Assembly (NCBI GenBank): GCA_963693085.1
Contig: OY856412.1
Location: 1,126,309,744 to 1,126,373,743, forward strand
Length of the DNA stretch: 64,000 bases
Source of the DNA: Alisma plantago-aquatica
Taxonomy: Eukaryota; Streptophyta; Magnoliopsida; Alismatales; Alismataceae
Direction of reading: 5' to 3'
Shown here: piece after piece, positions 39,831 to 51,751 of the stretch
Numbering within the stretch: position 1 is the first letter of the stretch
How the letters are laid out: each line of letters begins with the position of its first letter
Made by a program: the position numbers and the translations under genes
Notes under the pieces: generated by a model
Database searches by the model: none
Seen by the model: the letters and a program-made list of their open reading frames with translations, nothing else
What the model was told of the DNA's origin: nothing

Positions 39831-40064
39831 GGTCTTGAGGTCGAGAGACCTCATTCGGTCTTGAGGTCGAGAGACCTCACATGGTCTTGAGGTCGAGAGA
39901 CCTCACACGGTCTTGAGGTCGAGAGACCTCACACGGTCTTGAGGTCGAGAGACCTCACACGGTCTTGAGGTTGAGAGACCTCACATGGTATTGAGGTTGA
40001 GAGACCTCACACGGTCTTGAGGTCGAGAGACCTCACACGGTCTTGAGGTCGAGTGCCCTCAAAA
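39831..40064. repeat. 26-bp hairpin minisatellite, nine copies
   Basis: Nine consecutive units of exactly 26 bases. Each starts GGTCTTGAGGTCGAGAGACC, ending CTCACAC or a variant, and contains the hairpin arms GAGGTC and GACCTC around GAGA. The first unit (TTC end) and last unit (GTGCCCTCAAAA end) are diverged, as in the other LTR, which shows that copies were gained or lost in the middle. Confidence 0.95.
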
Positions 40065-40339
40065 ACTCAAGATCGTATAGGCCTCCAAGGTGATCCAAAG
40101 GGTAAATTCGATTAGGGTTTCTATATTGAATCCATCCATTGGTCTCAAGATTGCTAACCACTTACCAATTGAGACAATTAGGGTTATCCTTAACCAATTG
40201 GTCACTCAATTGACCCTCAATTGTTATCCAATTAGGGTTGAAGTTGGTTCAATTAAGGTCCATCAACGTTCAACCATCAACACTCAACAATGTGAATCAA
40301 CACAAGGTTGAACCCTTCAATTGAGCTCCAATTGGGCCC

Positions 40340-40850
40340 AAACTTGGCCCAAATGGTCTTGAGATCGTGTGGATGAACTCCACATGGTCTTGAGACCGTT
40401 TTCCCAAGATTTCATCAAAATCTAATGTGATTTGATAGGGGTTAAACCTTGATTGAGTCTCAAATCAGTATTTTAATTAATTCGATAACCTATTGCAATT
40501 AATCAACATTATTTTGAACATTAATCTCATACGGTCAACGCTTGGTCAACGTTCTTACACGGTCTTGAGACCATTTGCCCAAAAAGGGCGATTTCAACAG
40601 ATTGGAAATCAGGAGTAAATTAAAATAAAGTTGTTGATTAAAAAGGCCATATCTCACGATTCCTTTGGAGTTATCACCTCAAATTTTGTGGGTGATTATC
40701 CTACATAATTATGAACAGATTTCTTATACGGTCCACGCTCGGTCAACGCGGCCAAACGGTCTTGAATACCATTTTCCCTTACACGGTCCTGAGACCGTTT
40801 GCTCACCACACGGTCTTGAGACCGAGAGAGCAATTTGTGGAGACCGTTTG
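40340..40850. repeat. Cluster of ACGGTCT-TG-AGACCGT words, shared LTR
   Basis: Repeated near-palindromes with 7-base arms around TG, for example near 40388, 40558, 40755, 40785 and 40810. Many are imperfect. The cluster is shorter than in the other LTR because the 456-bp segment is missing. Confidence 0.75.
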
Positions 40851-41340
40851 GTAAAGTATAAAGTAGTGGATTAACTTTGGAAATAACGTCTTCATCTCCT
40901 AGCTCAAGAACAGAAAGGATTTCTCACGGATTTGCTTGCAAGGTAGCAAAGGAAAGTAGAGAAGAAGAAGAACTATCATCTAAAAGCATGAACAAGATGT
41001 ATATAACAAAGCATGGGTTTAGAGTTATAAAACCCGCCTAAAGCTTGCTCCTTGAGCTCCAAGCTTTTAATGGCGTCCTTGAGCTTCCACAGGTTGGCCA
41101 AGGTGAAACCTCTAGGGAAAGTTGGGAAAAGATGGCTAGAATGGTAGAGTTAAGGGAGCTAGTCATCAATTTGGCCTTGAATTCAAATTCTAACCATGAA
41201 ATTAGGCAAAAGGAGGGATCCAAACCTACCTTGCACACCTTTCGTCGTCCTCCTGAGCTCCAAGCTCTCCTTAGTCGGTTTGATTGAAAAGAACAGTGAA
41301 AGGAACGAAGGGAGAGGTTCCTTGCTAAGTGAAGTTGAGG

Positions 41341-41350
41341 GTATATATAC
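41341..41350 (-). promoter_or_regulatory. TATA-like box, shared LTR
   Basis: GTATATATAC, self-complementary, about 700 bases inside the LTR start on the minus strand and followed by a purine-rich leader. It is conserved at 51053-51062. The assignment as promoter is inferred from position and sequence. Confidence 0.4.
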
Positions 41351-42046
41351 TTGGGGTGAGATTTTCAACATAAACTCGTAAGTTCTTCATATTTTCAACT
41401 TAGTCCCTCCATCCTTCTATGCTCGTCCCTTCATCTTAGTTATAAGGACAAACCTTCTTCTAAGGTCAAGAAAATGAGGGCAAAGAAGATCAACCTTTTA
41501 GTTAAGCATACACATAAAGGCTATTGTACATACACCTTGATTATTCAATCACAAAGGTGTTTTTCATTATATGATTATTCAATTGAAGTGACCTTTCATC
41601 ATTTCTTTTCTAAATGATGACAAGAGTCTTAAAAGATATTTTAGATGATGTATTTTACAAGTTGCACCCCTCAAATTGGGTAAATTGCACTTTTCTCCAA
41701 TTTAGGGTTTTCAAGCACCGGGATTGCTTCCACAGCTGCACCTTGGTGCCCAAGCTTGGGAAATCCCTCAAACCTTACCATCATCATTCTCATGATGTCT
41801 CAACATCAGAGGAACATCTCAACATGTGCAAATTGCAAGTTAACCCTTCTAAGTGGGTAATTTGCACATAGGTCCCTGTATTACAAAACAATGCTACAAC
41901 TTTATATAAAAAGGAGCAAAAACTGAAATATGTGTTTCTGAGAAACTTAATTACATGCTCAAAGTTAATCACAGGGATTTAATTACATATTTAGGCAAAA
42001 CACCTAGGGTTAACTCATAACCCAGGTCAGGGATGTTACAAATTAT

Positions 42047-42060
42047 CCACCCCTTACAAG
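42047..42060 (-). other. Polypurine tract of the Tekay-type element
   Basis: The minus strand reads TTGTAAGGGGTGGA, then TAATT, then the 3' LTR start TGTAACATCC. Upstream is TTCGGGGACGAAAT, a sequence often seen just before the 3' LTR of this chromovirus group. Confidence 0.8.
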
Positions 42061-42089
42061 GATTTCGTCCCCGAAATCGATAAGACATA

Positions 42090-45000
42090 TTAAGAGAAAA
42101 GGGCAGGATACTTTCTCCTCATCTCATCCTCTAGTTCCCAAGTGGCTTCTTCAACACCACGGTGGTTCCAGAGGACTTTCATAAGACTTATATCTTTCTT
42201 TTTCAACTTTTTAATTCTGTTATCAAGGATTGACACTGGTCCCTCCTCATAAGATATATCGTCATCCAATTCTACCTCCATAGGTTGCAGAATTGACTCA
42301 GTGTCAGGGTGACATTTCTTCAACATAGAAATGTGAAACACAGGGTGTAACCTCTGTAACTCTGGTGGCAGCTCTAGTCTATATGCTACCTTTCCAATCT
42401 GTTCAATGATTGGATAAGGTCCCATAAATCTAGGAGCTAACTTCCCTTTCCTCCCAAAATGAAGGAATCCTTTCCAAGGAGAGACTTTGAGATACACTCT
42501 GTCTCCAACCTGGAACTCTAAGGGTCTACGACGTTTGTCAGCATAAGATTTCTGTCTATCCTGTGCAGTCTTAATCTTTTGTTGTATTACTTTAATCTTC
42601 TCTGTGGTCTGTTGCACAAGACCAGGACTTAACAACTGACGTTCACCAGTCTCAAACCAACACAAAGGTGATCTACAACGTCTACCATACAAGGCTTCAT
42701 AAGGTGCCATATCAATACTATGTTGATAGCTATTGTTATAGGCAAACTCTATCAATCTTAGGTGTAGATCCCAACTTCCGGTAAACTGGAGAACACATGC
42801 TCTCAACAAGTCTTCTAAGGTTTGTATAGTTCTTTCCGACTGTCCATCAGTCTGTGGATGAAAGGTCGTACTAAACCTTAGCTTGGTGCCTAAGGCTTTG
42901 TGTAACTGTTCCCAAAAACGACATGTAAACTGAGGACCTCTGTCAGAAACTATTGTGACAGGAACTCCGTGCAAACACACTATCTCTTGCACATATAACT
43001 GTGATAACCTTTCAGCAGAATAGGTTGTTTTGACAGGTAAGAAATGCGCTGTCTTTGTCAACCTATCAACAACTACCCAAATGGAATCATGTCCTTTGCT
43101 TGTCCTGGGTAGGCCAACAACAAAGTCCATGGTCACATGGTCCCACTTCCATTGTGGTATGGGTAAAGGTTGCACTGTTCCTGCAGGCTTCTGGTGTTCA
43201 GCTTTAACTTGCTGACACACAGGACACCTCAGAACAAACTCTGCAACATCCTTCTTCATTCCAGGCCACCAATATAGTTCCTTTAAATTACGATACATCT
43301 TGGTGCTCCCTGGATGCATAGCATACATGGAAGAATGAGCTTCTTCCAGGACTAACTTCCTCAAGTTATCCACATCCGGTACTATCATTCTTTCATTATA
43401 ACAAGCTACATGATCATCTGAGTCATGGAAACCATCTCGCTTCTCATTACCATACTCTGATCTAATCTGCTGAATTGCAACATCACCTTGCTGTGCTTCC
43501 TTAATCTACTCTCTTAGGGTAGGTTTAATATGCATCTCAGCTAACAACCCGGCTAACAATGACACCTTCAACTGTACATTGTCTTGCCTTAAAGAGATAA
43601 GCATATCTCTCCTAGAGCATACTAAAGAGTTTAGTTGTGCTCTATTCATGGTTGATGTTGCTCATTTCCTACTCAAGGCATCTGCAACAACATTGGCCTT
43701 GCCCAGATGGTAATCAATTGTACAATCATAGTCCTTGATTAACTCCATCCAACGACGTTGCCTCATGTTAAGCTCGTGCTGAGAGAAGATATACTTAAGG
43801 TTCTTGTGGTCTATGAAAATCTGGAATGTTTCTCCGTAGAGATAATGTCTCCAGATTTTCAAGGCATGAACCACGACAGCTAACTCCAAATCATGTGTCG
43901 GATAATTCTCCTCGAGTTTCTTAAGCTGTCGGGAAGCAAAAGAAATCACTTGTTTATCTTGCATCAACACACATCCAAATCCATTCTTGGAAGAATCACA
44001 GAAGACTACATATCCTTTTCCTTGTTCAGGTAGCACAAGCACAGGTGCACTTGTCAACCTCTCTTTCAACAACTGGAAAGACTGTTGACACTTATCATTC
44101 CAAGAAAAAGGGACATCTTTCCGGGTCAACTTGGTCAAAGGTAAGGCTATAGAACTAAAGTCCTTAATGAACCTTCGATAGTGGCCAGCTAACCCCAAGA
44201 AACTTCGAATCTCCGTCGGTGTCTTCGGTTGTTCCCATTGTAGAACAGATTCTACCTTTGTAGGGTCAACACGAATTCCCGAGGCAGATATCACATGTCC
44301 AAGAAAGGATACCTCTGCTAGCCAAAACTCACACTTGCTAAACTTAGCATTCAGCTTATGTTTTCTTAGCAAGGTCAAAGCTTGGCGAAGATGCTGCTCA
44401 TGCTGCTGAGCATCCTTACTATAGATCAGAATGTCATCTATGAAGACGACAACACATTGATCAAGGAAAGGTCGAAAAACTCTATTCATGAGTTCCATAA
44501 ATGCAGCTGGTGCATTGGTTAGTCCAAACGACATAATCGTGAACTCATAGTGACCATACCTCGTCCTAAAAGCAGACTTGGATATGTCACTATCCTTAAT
44601 ACGAAGTTGATGATATCCAGACCTCAAATCTATCTTAGAAAAGACGGTTGCACCACGCAACTGGTCAAAGAGATCATCAATCCTCGGCAGAGGGTACTTA
44701 TTCTTTATTGTCACTTTATTGAGTTGTCTGTAGTCGATGCACAATCACATTGACCCATCTTTCTTTTTAACAAACAAGACCGGAGCACCCCAAGGTGAAG
44801 TACTCGGTCGGATAAAGCCCTTCTCAAGTAACTCTTGAAGCTATTTCTTGAGTTCTGCCATCTCGGCAGGCGCCATCCTATACGGAGTCTGGGCTATGGG
44901 TTTCGTATCTGGGATCAGATTGATTTCAAAATCAATTTCCCGAGGTGGTGGTATACCAGGAAGTTCTTTAGGAAACACATCCTCGAATTCCCTGACTATG

Positions 45001-46742
45001 GGAACTTCAGCAGGATTGGAACTTTCCTTGGTAACATCTACCACATGGGCTAAGAATGCATAACATCCTTGCCTCAACAGCTTATCAGCAACCATAGCTG
45101 ATACAAGATAGGTGGGCAGAATCTTTCTCTCACCTTGAAAGATCCATGTGTTTCTTTCATCAGCAAACACAGCCATCTTGGACTCACAATCCAAGACAAC
45201 TCTATACCTTTCCAAGGTATCCATCCCTAGGATTATATCAAATCCCTGCATATCAAGTGGTATAAGATCCACTTGAATGCGATGGTCAGAAAAGAAGAGG
45301 ATGCAGGGAGAGCATACCTCCTGCAAAACGGCAGACCCACTCAACGGAGTCTCCAACAACAAATTATCTGCTCTATGACTAACAGTCACATTGCAGTCAC
45401 GAATCACTCTACGAGTGATAAAAGAGTGCGTAGCACCTAGGTCAATCAGAACAGATACAACACAGGATATAGACGTATCAGGATATAAAAGTTTCATCTG
45501 ACCTGCCACTACCCGTGGATTGACCACTGCATCTGGTGGGTTCATAGCATAGAACCTCGCTGTCGCCTGGTGTTGAGGTGGTGCTGATGATCCAGCTTGA
45601 GACGCTTGTCCACGTCCTTGAGCTGCTCCTTGAGATTGCATTCTCTGAGATCCTTGTTGATTCTGTCTCGGAGGTTGTGTCACACTGACAGGCCTAGAAC
45701 GGCAATCCTTCATCAAGTGTCCCACCTTACCACAGTTGTAGCATCTCCTCTCCTGTTGTTGTGGTCGGGGTGGTCCAGTTTCTGACATTGATGCAGAACT
45801 GTGAGTCCCTTGAAGCGGTTGACTCCATCCTCTACCCCTGCTTGGTGACCATTGAGTTTGAGAACTCGATCTGGGTGGTGGAGGGTTAGGTGCAAAGAAT
45901 CTAGGTTTCTTAAAATCCCTAGATGAAGAACCCTGGAACTGTGGATATCTTTTCTGGGTTTGCCTCTTCTCAACCATAGATCTCTCTATCCTTCGGACTG
46001 ACTCAACGAAGGTAGAGAATCTCTCTCAGTTTTCTAAGGCAGACACAGGGGTTGACATATCAGCATTCAAACCCTTCTCGAATCTCCTGATTCTTTCCTC
46101 ATCTGTGGCAGCCATGTGCGGATAGAACCGCAGCAATTCCATGAACTTAGCTTCATACTCGCTAATGTTCATCATGCCCTGCCTCAATCTCTCAAACTGA
46201 GAGATCTTCTCATCTAGGAAGGTCTTTGGAAAATATCTATTGATAAATTCCCGACGAAACTCTTCCCATGAGAACTCTATTCCAGGTCTCTTCTGCTCTT
46301 CCATGTTCCACCAGTGACCAACACTACCTTTGAGAAGATAGACAGCATGTCTAACCTTCTCAGCTTCCGGGATAATAAGAATTCTGAAAGCCTTCTCCAA
46401 CTCTGTCAACCATAGGTCAGCATCTACGGGGTCGGCAGTCCCAAAGTACTTGGTAGCTCCGACACGACAAAGTCATTCGAACGTCTTACTGATACCTTGT
46501 GCTTTAGATTGGACAAGTGCCCTCGGTGCAGGCATGGGTATCCTGTTGGTTATGTGTGTCATGGCAGTCATGAACTTCCCGAACATTGTCTGTACAACTG
46601 GGTTACCCATGTCGGCTGGGTCAAACTGGGGTGGCTCTCTTGGTGACTCTGGTGCAGGCTGTTCTATTCTTGGAACCCTTGCACCGCCTTGAGGTGCACT
46701 AGCACTACTCTCTGCCACGTACTCATCATGAGGCTCAGCCAT
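42090..46742 (-). pseudogene. Tekay-type gag-pol polyprotein, six stops
   Basis: One uninterrupted frame of 1551 codons from ATG 46742 to the stop at 42090, broken only by stops at 46473, 46026, 44745, 43662 (TGA) and 44841, 43506 (TAG). Gag has a capsid segment (WEEFRREFINRYFP near 46250) and a knuckle CYNCGKVGHLMKDC at 45702-45743. The protease motif is DLGATHSF near 45440, where DSGA is usual, so its active site is altered. RT lies around 44744-44150 with FIDD near 44430. RNase H follows to DALSRK at 43665. Integrase has its HHCC region near 43330-43200, then DFVVGLP, SDRGPQF and FHPQTDGQSE. The C-terminus has a GPY/F module (KLAPRFMGPYPI) and a chromodomain-like end (VLWNHRGVEEATWELE). 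The encoded machinery would reverse-transcribe and integrate the element. This copy is dead. Confidence 0.92.
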
Positions 46743-46854
46743 CCTTATGTATCTTCTTCTCCTGAGGAGTAGAAGATTCTATTAGATAGGGAAAGAGTAC
46801 TAAAGATAGACTCGACATCCTAAGTCCTATGCCTCTGTAGACTCAACTGACCTA

Positions 46855-46868
46855 GAGCTCTGATACCA
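46855..46868 (-). other. Primer-binding site, Tekay-type element
   Basis: The minus strand reads TGGTATCAGAGCTC, five bases inside the 5' LTR edge at 46874. It matches the initiator-Met tRNA 3' end. The same site recurs at 37493-37506 next to the shared LTR. Confidence 0.9.
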
Positions 46869-49185
46869 CTAATTGTGGGCTCTGATCTCCAAACCACGAT
46901 ATAATCACGATTTAAACTTAGCGGAAGTGATTCGATAAACAGCGGAAGACAAAAATCACGGGAAATTAAAACTTTTCGAGACAAGAGCTTGAATCCTTAA
47001 AAGCTTCTTTCATAACAAGAGATAAACTGTTTACATCTCATGATAATTACTTCTTGAGTAATTATATACATCAAGATACAAAATCTCAAGAACTCATAAC
47101 AAAAGACTCTAAGACCTGAGAGTACATAGGACACATAGGACTGACTCTAACTACACCACATGGCAGGCTAAATCTCCACCTGAGATTTACTGCAACTCCT
47201 GGTACTGCTGCTGCTAGGACTGGTCACCTGTAGACCTGTTCCTCCGTCCTCGACGTCCACCTAAAAATTTGAAGTCTACGGGGTGAGACAATTGTACATA
47301 ATTGTCCCAGCGAGAGTTATAACTCTCTGCCATAAGCTTTATTATAATATCAATGAATAACTTAAGCAGTAAAAGCTTACAAAGTATTCAATAGCAGATG
47401 CAGTTGTAAACAAGAGTTCAACATTTATCAAGCATGAAGAACATATGCACTATACAGTGTAACATCAATCAATTAACTTGTAGTTATCTCTAACAGGTAT
47501 ACTACGCTGTAGAGTATGTTTTTCAAACATTACTTTTATGCCCTGTGGAGATGAGGTTTACCACTCATACTCCAACCAATCACTGCTAAGTGCCTCGGTA
47601 TCATACTAGGTCATCGAAAGAGCCGGATTCTCATGACCTTCACCTTCCTCAGTTAGTAAGAGGATCACTTGTAGGACATCTTGTGTCTCTACCATTATAG
47701 CTCACCAGGGTAATCTGGTCCTTCGCTATTTTAGAGTGGCATTCTGTACTCTCTTCGTCATCAGGAGATTTCATGTTTATCTTCCACTGATACGGATATC
47801 TGTGTTTTCTTCGTCATCAGGAGGTTTCATGTTTACCATCCACTGATACGGTATGGAATTATAGTGAAGGATTGATGGATTATACATCTACATCAAATTC
47901 CTACACTAGGATGTAAGTTTCTACACATCCATATACCCCACATACTCAACAGTATGTGATCCAGGAATTCTCGTAGGAAAACCTGTTTCACCATCATTTG
48001 ATCCCTGACAATGATGGATCTATGATCAGGGCTCTACATTTCACTTGATTAGTTAGGTACATTCAGTATTCTTTTACATCATACATTGTTCTTCAAATAA
48101 TAACAGTAGCATAACAGCTATGAAAGTAGAATACTAAATGCAACAAACCTAACTCACATCAATAATCATTTCTCATTATACTCATCACAAGTCATCTCTA
48201 AAGCATGACCTTGATGGTATTCATGGCTCTCACAACCCATTATTATCATAGAATGCACTGACAAGGCATCAAGATACTTTACTTATTCATAAGGCTATCA
48301 ATATGCCTTTAATGAATATAGTATCATCATCCATACCTGGATATGATCACCTCCATATGGGAACCTGCATGGTTAATTCAACTAATAAAGGTAATTCAAA
48401 GCAATGGTTATACTTTCCATTCTTGTCATAAGAGCTAAGTTCTTTGACTCTTATCAAATAGAGTTTAATACTCATATAACATGTCATCAACTTTGAATTA
48501 GGGTTTACTATTCACATCACATGGTGAATTGAACTCATGACATCATCATGTATGAGGAACATCATCATTGATGTTCTCAGATTAGCTTAATATTCATCAT
48601 ATATCATAATTAGGGTTTCCATGATCTCACATAGGTGGATCATACCCTAATCATGCACATTCATGTGTATTGAAGGTTCTTTACTTGAGTTTCCACCCTA
48701 AAAGGGTACTTTCTCTCTCTTAAGGTACTTTCTCTCTCTTAAGATACTTTCTCTCTCCTCATACTAGTAGATGGTGATAACACCACTCTAGATCAGGTTG
48801 GGTTAAGTCCTCATGGGCTAGCATAAGCCAAAACATCACTATCATGTGATTAGGGTTTGATTAGAACAAGGTTTCACTCAATTTGAACCTTTCAAGGGTA
48901 TTATGGTAAATTACTCATTGATCATCATCATGGGTTAATTTACTAATCACTGGACCCTTAATGTCTCTTGGTATCATTAGGGTTTAGTTTGAACAATCAT
49001 CAAACTAATTAAGCCTTCAAGGCATAAGGCTGACTTATCCTCAAAAGTCTTTGTTAGGTTTCACACCTTCAACCTTTATACGATCTTGAGATCGTATAAG
49101 GTTGCAAACCGTTTAAGCTTTGTAGACCGTTTGAGCTTGGGTTGACTTCAAGACCGTATAACATTCAAGACCGTTTACCTCATTG

Positions 49186-49315
49186 GGTCTTGAGGTCGAG
49201 AGACCTCATTCGGTCTTGAGGTCGAGAGACCTCACACGGTCTTGAGGTCGAGAGACCTCACACAGTCTTGAGGTCGAGAGACCTCACACGGTCTTGAGGT
49301 CGAGTGCCCTCAAAA
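49186..49315. repeat. 26-bp hairpin minisatellite, five copies
   Basis: Five consecutive 26-base units with the same diverged first and last units as the nine-copy array at 39831. One internal unit starts AGTCTTG rather than GGTCTTG. Confidence 0.95.
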
Positions 49316-49599
49316 ACTCAAGATCGTATAGACCTCCAAGGTGATCCAAAGGGTAAATTCGATTAGGGTTTCTATATTGAAGCCATCCATTGGTCTCAAG
49401 ATTGCTAACCACTTACCAATTGAGACGATTAGGGTTATCCTTAACCAATTGGTCACTCAATTGACCCTCAATTGTTATCCAATTAGGGTTCAAGTTGGTT
49501 CAATTAAGGTCCATCAACGTTCAACCATCAACACTCAACAATGTGAATCAACACAAGGTTGAACCCTTCAATTGAGCTCCAATTGGGCCCAAACTTGGC

Positions 49600-50550
49600 C
49601 CAAACGGTCTTGAGATCGTGTGGATGAACTCCACACGGTCTTGAGACCGTTTGCCCAAGATTTCTTCAAAATATAATGTGATTTGATAGGGGTTAAACCT
49701 TGATTGAGTCTCAAATCAGTATTTTAATTAATCTGATAACCTATTGCAATTGGGCTCTCAATTGATCAAATTACCTTAACCCTAGACCTCCAAACGGTCT
49801 TGGGTTGTCACCACACGGTCTTGAGACCGTTTGGATGAGTTCCAAACGGTCTTGAAACCGTTTGCCCATCCAACTTTTGGATTCTAGTGAAAATTCTTCA
49901 AGGTTGGATCCATTGAGTTGATGATCATATCAATACTTAATTGCAATGTAATTTGGTATGTTTGTACCTTCAATTGGTCAGCTATACTTGACCCCAAACC
50001 TTCACACGGTCTTGGGTGATTCCCCACACAGTCTTGAGACCGTTTGATTGATCCCCAAACGGTCTTGAGACCGTTTGGGTCAATCAACCCAAAAACACTA
50101 AGTTATTCATTGAGATTTCAGTACTGATTTCAATTAGGGTTTGCCCTAGTAATCATCCTTCAACTCTTAGCTCGTTTGGAATTAGTCCATCAAATTTGGT
50201 GAGTTGTTAATCAACATTATTTTGAACAGTAATCTCATACGGTCAATGCTTGGTCAACGTTCTTACACGGTCTTGAGACCATTTGCCCAAAAAGGGCGAT
50301 TTCAACAGATTGGAAATCAGGAGTAAATTCAAATAAAGTTGTTGATTAAAAAGGCCATATCTCACGATTCCTTTGGTGTTATCACCTCAAAATTTGTGGG
50401 TGATTAGCCTACATAATTATGAACAGATTTCTTATACGGTCCACGTGGCAAAACGGTCTTGAAGACCGTTTTCCCTTACACGGTCCTGAGACCGTTTGCT
50501 CACCACACGGTCTTGAGACCGAGAGAGCAATTTGTGGAGACCGTTTAATA
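49600..50550. repeat. Cluster of ACGGTCT-TG-AGACCGT words, 5' LTR
   Basis: At least a dozen near-copies of a 16-base inverted repeat. Clear examples lie near 49635, 49815, 49845, 50030, 50055, 50265, 50455, 50480 and 50508. Flanks are often CACA or CCAA before and TTTG after. The spacing is irregular, so this is a dispersed word and not a tandem array. Confidence 0.8.
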
Positions 50551-51052
50551 AAGTAAAAAGTAGTGGATTAACTTTGGAAATAACGTCATCATCTCCTAGC
50601 TCAAGAACAGAAAGGATTTCTCACGGATTTGCTTGCAAGGTAGCAAAGGAAAGTAGAGAAGAAGAAGAACTATCATCTAAAAGCATGAACAAGATGTATA
50701 TAACAAAGCATGGGTTTAGAGTTATAAAACCCGCCTAAAGCTTGCTCCTTGAGCTCCAAGATTTCAAGCTCCAAGCTTTTAATGGCGTCCTTGAGCTTCC
50801 ACAGGTCGACCAAGGTGAAACCTCCAGGGAAAGTTGGGAAAAGATGGCTAGAATGGTAGAGTTAAGGGAGCCAGTCATCAATTTGGCCTTGAATTCGAAT
50901 TCTAACCATGAAATTAGGCAAAAGGAGGGATCCAAACCTACCTTGCACACCTTTGGTCATCCTCCTGAGCTCCAAGCTCTCCTTAGTTGGTTTGATTGAA
51001 AAGAACAGTGAAAGGAACGAAGGGAGAGGTTCCTTGCTAAGTGAAGTTGAGG

Positions 51053-51062
51053 GTATATATAC
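51053..51062 (-). promoter_or_regulatory. TATA-like box, 5' LTR
   Basis: GTATATATAC at the position equivalent to 41341-41350 in the shared LTR. Confidence 0.4.
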
Positions 51063-51751
51063 TTGGGGTGAGATTTTCAACATAAACTCATAAGTTCTTC
51101 ATATTTTCAACTTAGTCCCTCCATCCTTCTATGCTCGTCCCTTCATCTTAGTTCTAAGGAAAGACCTTCTTCTAAGGTCAAGAAAATGAGGGCAAAGAAG
51201 ATCAACCTTTTAGTTAAGCATACACATAAAGGCTATTGTACATACACCTTGATTATTCAATCACAAAGGTGTTTTTCATTATATGATTATTCAATTGAAG
51301 TGACCTTTCATCATTTCTTTTATAAATGATGACAAGAGTCTTAAAAGATATTTTAGATGATGTATTTTACAAGTTGCACCCCTCAAATTGGGTAAATTGT
51401 ACTTTTCTCCAATTTAGGGTTTTCAAGCACCGAGATTGCTTCCACAGCTGCACCTTGGTGCCCAAGCTTGGGAAATCCCTAAAACCTTACCATCATCATT
51501 CTCATGATGTCTCAACATCAGAGGAACATCTCAACATGTGCAAATTGCAAGTTAACCCTTCTAACTGGGTAATTTGCACATAGGTCCCTGTATTACAAAA
51601 CAATGCTACAACTTTATATAAAAGGAGCAAAAACTGAAATATATGTTTCTGAGAAACTTAATTACATGCTCAAAGTTAATCACAGGGATTTAATTACATA
51701 TTTAGGCAAAACACCTAGGGTTAACTCATAACCCAGGTCAGGGATGTTACA

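Larger units (their letters stand above)
37512..42040 (-). repeat. Shared LTR of the Tekay-type complex
   Basis: 4529 bp, minus strand TGTAACATCCC to GCCCACA. Compared with 46874-51751 it has nine rather than five copies of the 26-bp minisatellite and lacks a 456-bp segment (49753-50208 in the other copy), which together account for the 349-bp size difference. It serves as 3' LTR for the long element and 5' LTR for the truncated one. Confidence 0.9.
37236..51751 (-). mobile_element. Tekay/Del-type chromovirus complex sharing an LTR
   Basis: Reading the minus strand, the order is: LTR (51751-46874), primer site, gag-pol (46742-42090), polypurine tract, LTR (42040-37512), a second primer site, and the first ~130 bases of gag before truncation at 37236. 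The second primer site and gag start match 46598-46873 without indels over 276 bp. A normal element would end at 37512, so this is two elements overlapping on one LTR. LTR size (4.5-4.9 kb), gene order, and the GPY/F plus chromodomain-like C-terminus point to the Tekay/Del clade. No target duplication can be checked because the left end is lost; GTCAT follows the right end. Confidence 0.85.
46874..51751 (-). repeat. 5' LTR of the Tekay-type element
   Basis: 4878 bp, minus strand TGTAACATCCC to GCCCACA. It contains a TATA-like box (51053-51062), the hairpin-word cluster (49600-50550) and five copies of the 26-bp minisatellite (49186-49315). It retains a 456-bp segment lost from the shared LTR. 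Confidence 0.92.

Noticed and set aside
39831..40064. Possible CRISPR array from regular 26-bp repeats
   Set aside because: Units are directly adjacent with no spacers, and lie inside a plant LTR. It is a minisatellite.
43030..43215. Plus-strand open frames across the Tekay-type gag-pol
   Set aside because: Antisense shadows of the integrase and RT frames; the minus frame has the conserved motifs.
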